From contig CAJOPB010000030.1 of assembly GCA_905236305.1 (NCBI GenBank), positions 1 to 38,139 of the forward strand: DNA of 38,139 nt, given 5' to 3'. Source of the stretch: an uncultured Oscillospiraceae bacterium (GTDB lineage: Bacteria; Bacillota; Clostridia; Oscillospirales; Oscillospiraceae). A program made the position numbers and the translations under genes. How positions within the stretch are numbered: the stretch's first letter is position 1; each line of letters starts with the position of its first letter. This document shows, in pieces, positions 9,736 to 17,510 of the stretch. The notes under the pieces were generated by a model that was given only the letters and a program-made list of their open reading frames with translations, did not search any database and was not told where the DNA came from.

Positions 9736-9766
9736 CATGAAAATCTCATCAAATTTCGAAATCCCC

Positions 9767-9795
9767 TTGCAAATGGGACTTTCATATGATAAAGT
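9767..9795 (+). promoter_or_regulatory. Candidate promoter of the glycine-riboswitch transcript
   Basis: TTGCAA (9767-9772) and TAAAGT (9790-9795) are 17 bases apart. This puts the start near 9802, just upstream of the first aptamer-like sequence. Confidence 0.5.
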
Positions 9796-9831
9796 TCATA
9801 ATAATTTCATATTATAGCGAGTGGAACCTTG

Positions 9832-10043
9832 TTGGAAAGTGCGGCAGAGCGCCGCCGCCGAAGGAATAACATTATCAGGCAAGGAGCCGGAAGGAGCAGC
9901 TCCCGGAGAGGGGGAATATGGGCTTTCCGGCACCGAGGAGACTGCAAGGGGATCGCGCTCTGGAGAAGTCCATGTATTGCCATGGATGCCGAAGGTGTAA
10001 GGTGCGGCTTTGCCGCGCCAAATCTCTCAGGCAAAAGGACAGG
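9832..10043 (+). promoter_or_regulatory. Glycine riboswitch, tandem-type
   Basis: The 3' aptamer (about 9955-10043) is clear. It has CTCTGGAGAAG, a hairpin with CATG/CATGG arms, GCCGAAGGTGTAA, a GC hairpin and ATCTCTCAGGCAAAAGGACAG, the hallmark of glycine aptamers. Upstream, 9856-9885 carries a second, degenerate copy (GCCGAAGGAATAAC then TCAGGCAAGGAGC). A third CACCGAGGAG at 9931-9940 sits between them. The total length of about 210 bases fits a tandem riboswitch. The downstream transporter gene suits glycine sensing. Glycine binding in this class usually turns expression on, and the terminator at 10149-10186 would be the switch. Confidence 0.9.
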
Positions 10044-10082
10044 GAAACAGAATGACTCATTTAACCATGGGTTGCTTTGGCG

Positions 10083-10114
10083 TCTTTTTGCTCCATACCG
10101 GCGGAGCAAAAAGA
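10083..10114 (+). promoter_or_regulatory. Hairpin in riboswitch expression platform
   Basis: A perfect 12-bp stem (10083-10094 with 10103-10114) lies between the aptamer and the terminator. It has no T run after it, so it is not a terminator itself. It may be a spacer element or part of the switching structure. Confidence 0.45.
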
Positions 10115-10148
10115 GAGATGAGCATTGGATGGGTTTGTTTCGCTGCAT

Positions 10149-10186
10149 GGGCTGCTCCGGATATGAAACAGGAGGGCCCGTTTTTT
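10149..10186 (+). terminator. Riboswitch-controlled terminator
   Basis: GGGC..CTCC (10149-10158) pairs with GGAG.GCCC (10171-10179) in an imperfect stem, followed by G and six T residues at 10181-10186. It lies between the glycine aptamers and the transporter start, where a transcriptional switch is expected. Confidence 0.65.
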
Positions 10187-10257
10187 GTGCTCTCCGGGGG
10201 GGTATGACCCTGAATACAGGCTCCCATGATGAGAGGAAGTAAGGAGGAAGATTGCGA

Positions 10258-11670
10258 ATGGGCATTATTAATTTCTTTACCGGAACATTGAATACAGTGG
10301 CGTGGCTGTATATTTTCCTGCCCTGTGCCGTGGTTGGCGGAGTCTTTTTGACCATCCGAACCAAAGCGGTCCAGTTCTCCAGGTTCGGATATGCCATGAA
10401 AAACACTGTCGGCAAAATGTTTAAGAAGACAGAGGCAGGGAAAGGTGCAGTCACACCCCTGCAGGCCGTAACCACCGCGCTGGCTGCCACTGTTGGCACC
10501 GGCAACATCGTCGGCACCTCTCAGGCAATCGCGCTGGGCGGCTACGGCGCCGTGTTTTGGCTTTGGATTGCCGCTCTGGTCGGTATGTGCACAAAGTATT
10601 GCGAGGTCACACTTGCTGTAAAATACCGTGAGCGCGACGACAAGGGCGACTGGGTCGGCGGACCTATGTACTATATTAAAAACGGCCTTGGAAAGGGCTG
10701 GGGCTGGCTGGCCGTGTTGTTCAGCCTTTTTGCCGCTCTTGCCTCCTTCGGAATCGGAAATATGTCCCAGGTGAACTCCATCACCGGATCTATTATTGGC
10801 GCGATCAGTGCCTTCAATCCGCTTTCCTCCGGGACGGAGACCGTGATCAAATGGGTTATCGGAGTTTTGATTGCTGTTTTGATTGCCGTGATCCTTCTGG
10901 GTGGTATTAAGCGTATCGGACAGGTCACAGAAAAGCTGATCCCGTTTATGAGCGTCCTCTACATTATTTTTACACTGATTGTTATTATCGGAAATATCGG
11001 CAAGCTGGGCCACGCCTTCGGGCTGATTTTCCGGACTGCCTTTACCCCTCAGGCAATGTTCGGTGCATCCACCGGCATCGTGCTGCGGCAGACCATCATC
11101 TGGGGCCTGCGGCGCAGTGCGTTCTCCAATGAGGCCGGCCTCGGCTCCGCCGCCATTGCCCATGCTGCGACAAGCGAAACCAATCCTGTGAAGCAGGGTC
11201 TTTACGGAATCTTCGAGGTTTTTGCCGATACGATTGTGATCTGCACCCTGACCGCACTGACGATTATTGTCAGCGGAGTTGATATTGAGTTTGGTGTGAA
11301 GCCGGGTTCTGAGCTGATTACGGCTGCTTTTGCCACTGTGGTTGGCGAAAAGGCTGCGTCACTGTTTGTTGCGATTGCCCTGATGCTCTTTGCCTTCTCC
11401 ACCGTGCTGGGCTGGTCTCTCTACGGTACCCGCAGCGTGCAGTATCTCTTTGGCACGAAGGCCATTCGTATCTACCAGGTGATCTTTGTCCTGGTTGCTG
11501 TAATCGGCTGCGTGACCAGCGTGGATGTGGTTTGGGATATTTCCGATACCTTCAATGGACTGATGGCCATTCCCAACTTTATCGCCGTATTCGGGCTCAG
11601 CGGCATCGTTGCCAAGCTGACCAGGGATCATTTTTCCAATCCCCTGGAAATGAAGGATGACGAGATTTAA
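10258..11670 (+). CDS. Sodium:alanine/glycine symporter (AGCS family)
   Basis: This polytopic membrane protein imports alanine or glycine with Na+. It has 470 residues and about 10-11 hydrophobic segments. AGCS signatures include TALAATVGTGNIVGTSQAIA and GGPMYYIKNGLG, and RRSAFSNEAGLGSAAIAHAA lies near 287. The ATG at 10258 has AAGGAGG 10 bases upstream. A TTG two codons earlier is too close to that site. The tandem glycine riboswitch upstream makes glycine the likely substrate or signal. The gene appears monocistronic. Confidence 0.94.
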   Translation: MGIINFFTGTLNTVAWLYIFLPCAVVGGVFLTIRTKAVQFSRFGYAMKNTVGKMFKKTEAGKGAVTPLQAVTTALAATVGTGNIVGTSQAIALGGYGAVFWLWIAALVGMCTKYCEVTLAVKYRERDDKGDWVGGPMYYIKNGLGKGWGWLAVLFSLFAALASFGIGNMSQVNSITGSIIGAISAFNPLSSGTETVIKWVIGVLIAVLIAVILLGGIKRIGQVTEKLIPFMSVLYIIFTLIVIIGNIGKLGHAFGLIFRTAFTPQAMFGASTGIVLRQTIIWGLRRSAFSNEAGLGSAAIAHAATSETNPVKQGLYGIFEVFADTIVICTLTALTIIVSGVDIEFGVKPGSELITAAFATVVGEKAASLFVAIALMLFAFSTVLGWSLYGTRSVQYLFGTKAIRIYQVIFVLVAVIGCVTSVDVVWDISDTFNGLMAIPNFIAVFGLSGIVAKLTRDHFSNPLEMKDDEI

Positions 11671-11677
11671 ATGACAT

Positions 11678-11714
11678 CTGCCCCTTTTCATGCGCCTGCT
11701 TTGGGAAGGGGCAG
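11678..11714 (+). terminator. Stem-loop after the symporter gene
   Basis: A perfect 9-bp stem CTGCCCCTT/AAGGGGCAG (11678-11686 with 11706-11714) lies 8 bases after the stop codon. The T run is weak, so termination efficiency is uncertain. Confidence 0.5.
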
Positions 11715-11743
11715 GCAGCTTTGTGCAAATGAGCCGGCGCGGC

Positions 11744-11781
11744 ATAAAAATTCCCCTCTGACGGAAATGCAGAGGGGAATT
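11744..11781 (-). terminator. Bidirectional terminator, mainly for the Cpl-7 protein gene
   Basis: A perfect 12-bp stem (11749-11760 with 11770-11781) runs into TTTTTA when read on the minus strand. It starts a few bases after the stop codon of the minus-strand gene and could also stop readthrough from the symporter. Confidence 0.8.
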
Positions 11782-11785
11782 CCTA

Positions 11786-12103
11786 TTATTTCAGAAGCTG
11801 ATTGACGCATTTTTGTACGGCATCGGGATCATATCCGGCGGATTTGAGCTTTTCAACACGCTCAGCGCCGGAGCTCCATTTACCGGCAATGACTTCACGG
11901 GCGATTTCCTCGATCTTCTCCGGGCTCGGCGCCGCGGGAGGGGGAGGGGGAGGAGGTGGATTCTGGCCGGGAGCAGCTGCCGCCTCTGCCTCCTGAGCAG
12001 AAGCAGCACGTCGAGCAGCCTGCTTTGCCTTGATCTCTGCAATATGATCGTGGTTATTCGGCTTGGGCGTCTCGGGTTGTGCGTCTTTCATAATAATTGG
12101 CAT
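11786..12103 (-). CDS. Small protein with Cpl-7-type C-terminal domain
   Basis: The protein has 105 residues. The ATG at 12103 has AGGAGG 7 bases upstream. The frame extends to 12169, but that would start inside the -35 box. Residues about 20-46 are a charged, Ala-rich helix, 49-56 are eight consecutive prolines, and 60-105 match the Cpl-7 (CW_7) repeat: KIEEIAREVIAGKW, GAERVEKLKSAGYD and AVQKCVNQLL. Cpl-7 repeats bind peptidoglycan muropeptides in phage and bacterial lysins. Here there is no catalytic domain, no signal peptide and no membrane segment. It may be cytoplasmic, exported by an unknown route, or the fold may serve another purpose. Function is unknown. Confidence 0.85.
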   Translation of the reverse strand: MPIIMKDAQPETPKPNNHDHIAEIKAKQAARRAASAQEAEAAAAPGQNPPPPPPPPAAPSPEKIEEIAREVIAGKWSSGAERVEKLKSAGYDPDAVQKCVNQLLK

Positions 12104-12140
12104 GATGCATCCTCCTGTTTCATAATATTTGGCTTTCTTT

Positions 12141-12169
12141 ATGATACCCCCTTTGAGGCCGGAAGTCAA
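12141..12169 (-). promoter_or_regulatory. Promoter of the Cpl-7 domain gene
   Basis: Read on the minus strand, TTGACT (12169-12164) and TATCAT (12146-12141) are separated by 17 bases. The start would be near 12134, giving a leader of about 30 bases. Confidence 0.7.
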
Positions 12170-12197
12170 TTCTTTTCGCCTTCTGAGGCGCAGCGGT

Positions 12198-12234
12198 GTT
12201 ACCGTTCAGACGCCGGGGGCGTCTGAACGGTAAC
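12198..12234. repeat. Perfect 17-bp inverted repeat between divergent promoters
   Basis: Arms at 12198-12214 and 12218-12234 are perfectly complementary around a 3-base GGG centre. The repeat lies between the -35 boxes of the divergent Cpl-7 gene (12169) and thrS (12263), outside both predicted transcripts. No T run follows directly on either strand. It may be an operator, a terminator for readthrough, or a dispersed repeat. Confidence 0.75.
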
Positions 12235-12262
12235 CGGTAGCCTTTTTGGCTTTTTTACCTTC

Positions 12263-12291
12263 TTGACAAACCCTTTTTCCGGTGCTAAACT
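12263..12291 (+). promoter_or_regulatory. Sigma-A promoter of thrS
   Basis: TTGACA (12263-12268) and TAAACT (12286-12291) are exactly 17 bases apart, with TG one base before the -10. The predicted start is near 12298, which opens the T-box leader. Confidence 0.85.
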
Positions 12292-12297
12292 ATGCAT

Positions 12298-12458
12298 CGT
12301 TACATCGGCAAGGATGGAGCGGAACCAACTCCGGAGCCGCCCGTGAATTCAAGCGGGACGGGACATGCCCGTTACAGCATGACTTGAGCGAAAGCACAGG
12401 GTGGAACCGTGCGGAATTTTTTGCACCCCTGACAGGTAATGTCAGGGGTGTTATTTTT
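12298..12458 (+). promoter_or_regulatory. T-box leader of thrS (threonyl-tRNA sensing)
   Basis: The T-box core AGGGTGGAACCGTGC (12398-12412) is present. It is flanked by GCAC/GTGC arms that form the antiterminator, followed by a terminator at 12424-12458. TGGA in the bulge would pair with a tRNA ending in UCCA, as in many tRNA-Thr. A candidate specifier ACC (Thr) is at 12324-12326, in a loop closed by GGAG/CTCC inside CGGC/GCCG. Only about 100 bases separate the predicted transcript start from the T-box, so Stem I must be much shorter than usual. The specifier assignment is tentative. Confidence 0.85.
12424..12458 (+). terminator. T-box-controlled terminator
   Basis: A perfect 10-bp stem CACCCCTGAC/GTCAGGGGTG (12424-12433 with 12441-12450) is followed by TTATTTTTT. 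It competes with the T-box antiterminator just upstream of the thrS ribosome binding site. Confidence 0.85.
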
Positions 12459-12473
12459 TAGGAGGAAACCCCA

Positions 12474-14240
12474 ATGGATGAAAACAGATTTACCTTTGAA
12501 AATCCGGAATACAGGCATACCTACTGGCATTCCTGCTCCCACATTATGGCCCAGGCGGTCAAACGGCTGTGGCCGGAGGTCAAGCTCGCTATCGGACCTG
12601 CCATTGCCGAGGGCTGGTACTATGATCTGTTCGCCCCCTTTTCCTTTACGCCGGAGCATCTGGAGCAGATCGAGGGAGAGATGCGGAAAATCTGCAAGGA
12701 AAAGCTGAAAATTGAGCGCTTTGAGCTCAGCCGGGCTGAGGCGCTGGACTTTATGAAGGATGAACCCTTCAAGGTGGAACTCATCAACGATCTGCCGGAG
12801 GGGGAGACCATCAGCTTCTACCGCCAGGGCGAATTTACAGACCTCTGCGCCGGCCCGCATCTGGACAGCACGGGCAGAGTCAAGGGCAATGCCCTGAAGC
12901 TTACCGCCTGCAACGCCAGCTATTGGAGAGGAGATGCCAAGCGGGAGAGCCTGCAGCGTATCTATGGGATTGCTTTCCCGAAAAAGGATGAACTGGACGC
13001 GTATATTCAGCGTCTGGAGGAGGCAAAGCGCCGTGACCACCGCAAGATCGGCCGGGATATGCGTCTGTTTATGACCGACGATCTGGTGGGCAGGGGACTG
13101 CCCATGTTTCTGCCCAAGGGCTACACCATCTGGCGGGAGCTTGAAAATTATATCCGGGACAAGGAACTCAAGCTGGGTTATCAGCATGTTATGACCCCCT
13201 GCGTGGGCACTGTCAATCTCTACAAGACCTCCGGCCACTGGGATCACTACAAGCAGAATATGTTCCCTGCCATGGAGGTGGACGAGGAAGCCTATGTGCT
13301 GCGGCCGATGAACTGCCCCCACCATATGATGATCTATGCCAGCCAGCCCCACTCCTACCGCAACCTGCCTCTGCGCATCGGCGAGATCGCGCACGATTTC
13401 CGGTTTGAGGCCAGCGGAACATTGAAGGGCATCGAGCGCGGCCGCCACTTCTGCCAGAACGACGCCCATCTCTTTGTGACGCCGGAGCAGATCAAGGATG
13501 AGGTGAGCAAGGTCTGTGACCTGATATTCGATACATATAAGGATTTCGGCATTACGGATTATCGGTGCATCCTCTCACTGCGTGACCCTGCGGATAAGGA
13601 AAAGTATCACGACGATGACGCGATGTGGAATAACGCGGAAAGCGCTCTGCGGGAGGTGCTGGTGGAGCTGGGTATCGACTTCACGGAGGAGATCGGTGAG
13701 GCTGCCTTCTATGGTCCCAAGCTGGATGTGAATGTCCGGCCTGCTGTGGGTGCGGAGTATACGCTGTCCACCTGCCAGCTCGATTTCTGCCTGCCGGCGA
13801 AATTCGACCTGAAGTATATCGACTCTGACGGCACGGAAAAGACACCTGTGGTGCTTCACCGGGCGATTCTGGGCTCGCTGGACCGTTTTATGGCTTACCT
13901 GATCGAGGAGACCATGGGCAACTTCCCTGCCTGGCTGGCGCCTGTACAGGTCAAGGTCCTCACTGTCACTGACCGGGCCAATGCATATGCAGAAAAAGTT
14001 TGCGCTGCGCTGGAGGAGGCCAATGTCCGCGCAGAGCTGGATGACCGGAATGAAAAAATCGGGAAAAAGATTCGGGAAGCTACCCTGGAAAAGGTCCCCT
14101 ATATGCTGGTTGTGGGCGACAGGGATGTGGAAAACGGCACTGTCTCCGTCCGCACCCGTGCGGGAGAGGATCAGGGCGCTATGCCGCTGGAAGCCTTCTG
14201 CGGGAAATTGGTCGAAGAAATTCGTACCCGGGCGAGATAA
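12474..14240 (+). CDS. thrS: Threonyl-tRNA synthetase lacking the TGS domain
   Basis: This enzyme attaches threonine to tRNA-Thr in the cytosol. At 588 residues it is about 50-60 shorter than the usual ThrRS. It begins directly at the editing domain: HSCSH at 19-23 pairs with CAGPH at 125-129 to give the four editing-site ligands. Aligning His19 with the usual His near 73 shows that the N-terminal TGS domain is missing. The catalytic core is complete, with zinc ligands Cys281 (MNCPHH), His332 (NDAHLF) and His462 (HRAILGS), and a C-terminal anticodon-binding domain from about 480. The ATG follows AGGAGG and lies directly after the T-box leader, so the short form is not a mis-set start. No frame encoding a TGS domain precedes it. 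Confidence 0.95.
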   Translation: MDENRFTFENPEYRHTYWHSCSHIMAQAVKRLWPEVKLAIGPAIAEGWYYDLFAPFSFTPEHLEQIEGEMRKICKEKLKIERFELSRAEALDFMKDEPFKVELINDLPEGETISFYRQGEFTDLCAGPHLDSTGRVKGNALKLTACNASYWRGDAKRESLQRIYGIAFPKKDELDAYIQRLEEAKRRDHRKIGRDMRLFMTDDLVGRGLPMFLPKGYTIWRELENYIRDKELKLGYQHVMTPCVGTVNLYKTSGHWDHYKQNMFPAMEVDEEAYVLRPMNCPHHMMIYASQPHSYRNLPLRIGEIAHDFRFEASGTLKGIERGRHFCQNDAHLFVTPEQIKDEVSKVCDLIFDTYKDFGITDYRCILSLRDPADKEKYHDDDAMWNNAESALREVLVELGIDFTEEIGEAAFYGPKLDVNVRPAVGAEYTLSTCQLDFCLPAKFDLKYIDSDGTEKTPVVLHRAILGSLDRFMAYLIEETMGNFPAWLAPVQVKVLTVTDRANAYAEKVCAALEEANVRAELDDRNEKIGKKIREATLEKVPYMLVVGDRDVENGTVSVRTRAGEDQGAMPLEAFCGKLVEEIRTRAR

Positions 14241-14248
14241 GAGGATTA

Positions 14249-14277
14249 TTGACAAATAGTAAAGAAAAGGATACAAT
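14249..14277 (+). promoter_or_regulatory. Consensus promoter of the DUF3048 lipoprotein gene
   Basis: TTGACA (14249-14254) and TACAAT (14272-14277) are 17 bases apart. Transcription would start near 14284, about 120 bases upstream of the ATG. Confidence 0.8.
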
Positions 14278-14293
14278 AATCTAACCGTGTGCA

Positions 14294-14320
14294 GGGCCTC
14301 CCGCCTCCGGCGGGAGGCCC
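14294..14320 (+). terminator. GC-rich hairpin, thrS terminator or leader structure
   Basis: A perfect 12-bp stem (14294-14305 with 14309-14320) has a 3-base loop but no T run. It lies downstream of the promoter at 14249-14277, so it falls within the 5' leader of the next gene. It may serve both as a weak thrS stop and as a leader hairpin. Confidence 0.45.
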
Positions 14321-14404
14321 CCGCGTTGTGCGGGGCACCTGCCCGGTGAACATCGAGAGTGGAAGCCCTGTCCATCTGAAGCAGAAAGAATTTGAGGTAC
14401 CCTT

Positions 14405-15568
14405 ATGAGACGTATCCTGACCCTATTGCTTTCGCTGCTCCTGATTTTGTCTGTAGTTGGGTGCAGCACGAGAGATGAGCCGGAGGAGACACCGGAGCCG
14501 ACTCCCGCTCCCACCGAAACGCCTTCTCCCACACCGGCTGCAACGCCTGAACCCACGCCGGAGCCCACCCCTGAACCTACACCGGAGCCGGAGGTTTTGC
14601 GCAACCCCTTCAACGGTGCGGTGCTGGAAGAACCCTATACCACGCGGCCCTTCATTCTGATGGTGAATAACCATACCGCCGCCTTGCCTCAGTGCGGCGT
14701 TAGCGCTGCAGACATCGTCTATGAGGTGCTGGTGGAAGGCGGTATCACCCGCATGATGTGCGTTTTCTCTGACATTCGCAATGCCGACAAGCTGATGGCA
14801 ATTCGCAGCATCCGGCCATACTACCTGGATCTGGGCATCTCTTACGGAGCCGTGCTCTGCCATGCCGGCGGCAGTGAGGAAGCCTATGGTCGAATCAGTG
14901 CCGAGGGGCTCAACAATATCGACGGCGTCCGAGGCGGCGGATACGGACTTACGGTGTTTGAGCGGGACAGTGCCCGCCTTTCCAACGGCGTTGCCCTGGA
15001 GCATACGCTGTTTACCGCCGGGGACAGACTCTACCAGGCTGCGGAGAACAAAGGCTATGCCCTCACGGTGGAACCGGACTATAAGAGCGGGCTGCACTTC
15101 ACCGAGGATGGTACCCCTGCGGGGGGAGAGGATGCGTCACATATTCAGGTGTCCTTTGGATACAAGACCACGGATCTGACCTATGACGCGGAGAGCGGTC
15201 AGTATTCCGCAGTGCAATATGGAGGTAAATATCCCTATGTGGACGGAAATACAGGGGAGGACGTGCTTTTCCGCAATGTTCTGATTATCAACGCTCCGAT
15301 CCATACCATTGATGACTATGGCCGCATTGCCGTGGCCACCACTGCCGGCGGCGAGGGGTGGTTTGCCTGCGGCGGCAAATGGGTGCCCCTTACATGGGAG
15401 CGGGCACCGATGGGTGTGTTTCACTACTATCTTGCTGACGGCAGCGAGGTGGAGCTGGGCGAGGGCCACAGCTATTTCGCCATTATCCCCACCAATAGCG
15501 GCTCCGTGACCATTGAGGGAAGCGGCGGCACGGCGGAGACCGTCGCAGACGCTGGGACAGCAGAGTAG
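14405..15568 (+). CDS. DUF3048 (YerB-type) lipoprotein
   Basis: This 387-residue protein has a lipoprotein signal (hydrophobic 5-18, lipobox VVGC with Cys20). A low-complexity linker of repeated Pro-Glu-Pro-Thr units follows at about 27-62. The DUF3048 N-terminal domain comes next (about 66-215), with RPFILMVNNHTAALPQCG and ADIVYEVLVEGGITRMMC. The C-terminal half is at about 240-375 (VLIINAPIHTIDDYGRI, YFAIIP). YerB-type proteins are surface lipoproteins of unknown biochemical function. The linker probably spans the cell wall. It is expressed alone from its own promoter. Confidence 0.9.
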   Translation: MRRILTLLLSLLLILSVVGCSTRDEPEETPEPTPAPTETPSPTPAATPEPTPEPTPEPTPEPEVLRNPFNGAVLEEPYTTRPFILMVNNHTAALPQCGVSAADIVYEVLVEGGITRMMCVFSDIRNADKLMAIRSIRPYYLDLGISYGAVLCHAGGSEEAYGRISAEGLNNIDGVRGGGYGLTVFERDSARLSNGVALEHTLFTAGDRLYQAAENKGYALTVEPDYKSGLHFTEDGTPAGGEDASHIQVSFGYKTTDLTYDAESGQYSAVQYGGKYPYVDGNTGEDVLFRNVLIINAPIHTIDDYGRIAVATTAGGEGWFACGGKWVPLTWERAPMGVFHYYLADGSEVELGEGHSYFAIIPTNSGSVTIEGSGGTAETVADAGTAE

Positions 15569-15642
15569 AGCCAGAGCACAGTGCGAAACGCAGCTTTTCC
15601 GTTTCCTCCCTGTTTCCGACCCGGACGGGGGAGGGAAAGAAC

Positions 15643-15674
15643 GGGCGCCCGCTCCCAGAGAGGAGCGGGCGCCC
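15643..15674. terminator. Shared stem-loop between convergent genes
   Basis: A perfect 13-bp GC-rich stem (15643-15655 with 15662-15674) lies between the convergent DUF3048 and beta-propeller genes. T runs are weak on both sides (TTCTTTCCC on the minus strand), so it is a plausible two-way terminator. Confidence 0.6.
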
Positions 15675-15686
15675 TTGCCGTGGTAT

Positions 15687-17510
15687 TTATTTCATTTTTA
15701 CGCCCCAGATCTTACACTGTCTTATTCCGATCACCACGGTATTTTCAAACACTGCGGGACTGGCTTCGGCACCGCCCTGAATATTGAAGGTATCCAGCAC
15801 CTCGCCGGTCAGCGCATCGAGAAGGAACATGCGGCTGTTGTAATTGCAATAGAGCACATTCCCGCTGCCGTCAGCGTTGTAGACCAGCACCGGGGAGGAC
15901 CAGGTATAATAGGACTTGTGCTCCCATAATACCTCGCCGTTTTTGCGGTTGATGCAGGCCAGTACGCCGCCGTTGAGATGATCGGTTTTCGCGACAGTGA
16001 CGTAGATCAGGCCCTCAAGCTGGTTTTTCCCCAGGGCAATAGTGGACTGAACGCCGCCGGAAACACCGGACTCGGTGTGGCAGGTATAGTCGGTCCGCCA
16101 GACGACAGCTCCGTTTTCTGCGTCAATTTTGAAAATGGGTACCGGGGCAGTGGTCCAGCTGCGCCAGCCATAGTGAAATGAGGTGCTGATATAGATATAG
16201 GGGTGCCCGTCCTCGATCGAGAGCACCGGAGAACCGTTGGAATCGTCCAGAATGTCCTGGACCCATACCAGCTCCAACGTGTTGAGATTAATACACATCA
16301 GTCTTCCGCCGTTGTCCGAGATGATCAGGTGGCCGCGCCAAATCACCGGGCTGTCCTCCATTCCGATCCACCACTTGTCGGAGGTGGTGTTGATACCGTT
16401 GTAATGCCACTTCACCGCGGTGGGCTCCATGGAGATGGTACCGGCTGCTTCATCATAACGGGTGTGGAGCTTCCAGATATAGAGGATACCGTTTTCTCCG
16501 GGATAGATCAGCTGATCGGTCTCTGCGTCCACAAGAGGGGAGCCGTCAAAATAGCAGAGATTGCCCCGCAGGCTGAATCCGCCAATGTCCTCCGGTCCAA
16601 AGGAGTGGAGGATTTCATAATCCAGCAGGCTGATCACAAAGACACGGGAGCGGCCCTTAACGCTGTCGTAACCGGCGCCAAGGTAGAGAATGGGGTAACC
16701 CCGGGGGTCCAGCGCACCTGCGCCCTTGAAGCTGAAGCCCAGGTTCAGCTTATCCCGTGTGGCCCTTCCGCTGTCCAGGTCCAGAAAGTAGATGTGCCCG
16801 TCCATGGTGGCATAGATGACCTCCACCAGGCTGTCATCCTCCCTGGCCCAGTCATACATATTCATCACAGCCTTGGTGGCGCGGGGCCAGCGGACGATCA
16901 ACGGCTGCCCCACCCAGCCGCTCCCGGTCCAGGTTGTGCTCTGATAGCTCAGGGAGCCGGTGGTTATGGACCAGGATTCTCCAAACTTATATTCTGAGAG
17001 CCCGGCCAGACCGTAGGCGCCCCCGTCCCGAAAATTGTTTCCCCGGAAGGTGATAACCCCCTCAACCTCCGTATAGTCACTGCCAAGACCGAAGTCAATG
17101 GGATCCGGAAGGGAGAAGGACGCACCCTCGGGCAGACGTTCTCCGTTTACCTCGATTGCGAGATCCTTTACGAACAGCGCCGGGTCCGTCTCCGGAAGAT
17201 GGTAAGGCGAAAAATCAGAAAGCGGTGCGGGAGCTGCTGTGGGTACAAGGGGCTCCGGAACCGATTCCGCCTCACTGACGGCAGAGGAAAAAGGAATATT
17301 CTCCGCGGTGGAATTCCCCACACGCAGCTTTGCGGTCTGGATGACGGGGGGAAGGGACTCCGGTGCCGCAGGCGCGGCTGTGGCATATTTGTATTCCACA
17401 AAAACGAGGACCACCGTCAGCAGCACCAGCGCTGCCGTCTGAAAAACGGATGGTCGCGGGGAGCTTCCGCGCCGGCGGGCGGGCGCGGCGTGCCGTGGTG
17501 TATAGGCCAT
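15687..17510 (-). CDS. Membrane-anchored PQQ-type beta-propeller protein
   Basis: This 607-residue protein has a basic N-terminus, one membrane segment (about 22-40) and an Ala/Pro/Glu-rich linker to about 120. After a conserved-looking GVITFRGNNFRDGGAYG segment comes a series of beta-propeller blades of the PQQ/quinoprotein type: repeats such as IYFLDLDSG, MCINLNTLELVW, FKIDAENGAVVW, ACINRKNGEVLWEH and MFLLDALTGEVL. The propeller would face outside. No PQQ-dependent catalytic residues are evident. In Gram-positive gut bacteria such proteins are usually of unknown function, perhaps binding or scaffolding. The ATG at 17510 follows AGGAG. Its promoter is at 17615-17643. Confidence 0.88.
   Translation of the reverse strand: MAYTPRHAAPARRRGSSPRPSVFQTAALVLLTVVLVFVEYKYATAAPAAPESLPPVIQTAKLRVGNSTAENIPFSSAVSEAESVPEPLVPTAAPAPLSDFSPYHLPETDPALFVKDLAIEVNGERLPEGASFSLPDPIDFGLGSDYTEVEGVITFRGNNFRDGGAYGLAGLSEYKFGESWSITTGSLSYQSTTWTGSGWVGQPLIVRWPRATKAVMNMYDWAREDDSLVEVIYATMDGHIYFLDLDSGRATRDKLNLGFSFKGAGALDPRGYPILYLGAGYDSVKGRSRVFVISLLDYEILHSFGPEDIGGFSLRGNLCYFDGSPLVDAETDQLIYPGENGILYIWKLHTRYDEAAGTISMEPTAVKWHYNGINTTSDKWWIGMEDSPVIWRGHLIISDNGGRLMCINLNTLELVWVQDILDDSNGSPVLSIEDGHPYIYISTSFHYGWRSWTTAPVPIFKIDAENGAVVWRTDYTCHTESGVSGGVQSTIALGKNQLEGLIYVTVAKTDHLNGGVLACINRKNGEVLWEHKSYYTWSSPVLVYNADGSGNVLYCNYNSRMFLLDALTGEVLDTFNIQGGAEASPAVFENTVVIGIRQCKIWGVKMK

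Noticed and set aside
12104-12169. Longer form of the Cpl-7 protein
   Set aside because: Its start codon lies in the -35 element of the gene's own promoter, and the ATG at 12103 has an AGGAGG site.
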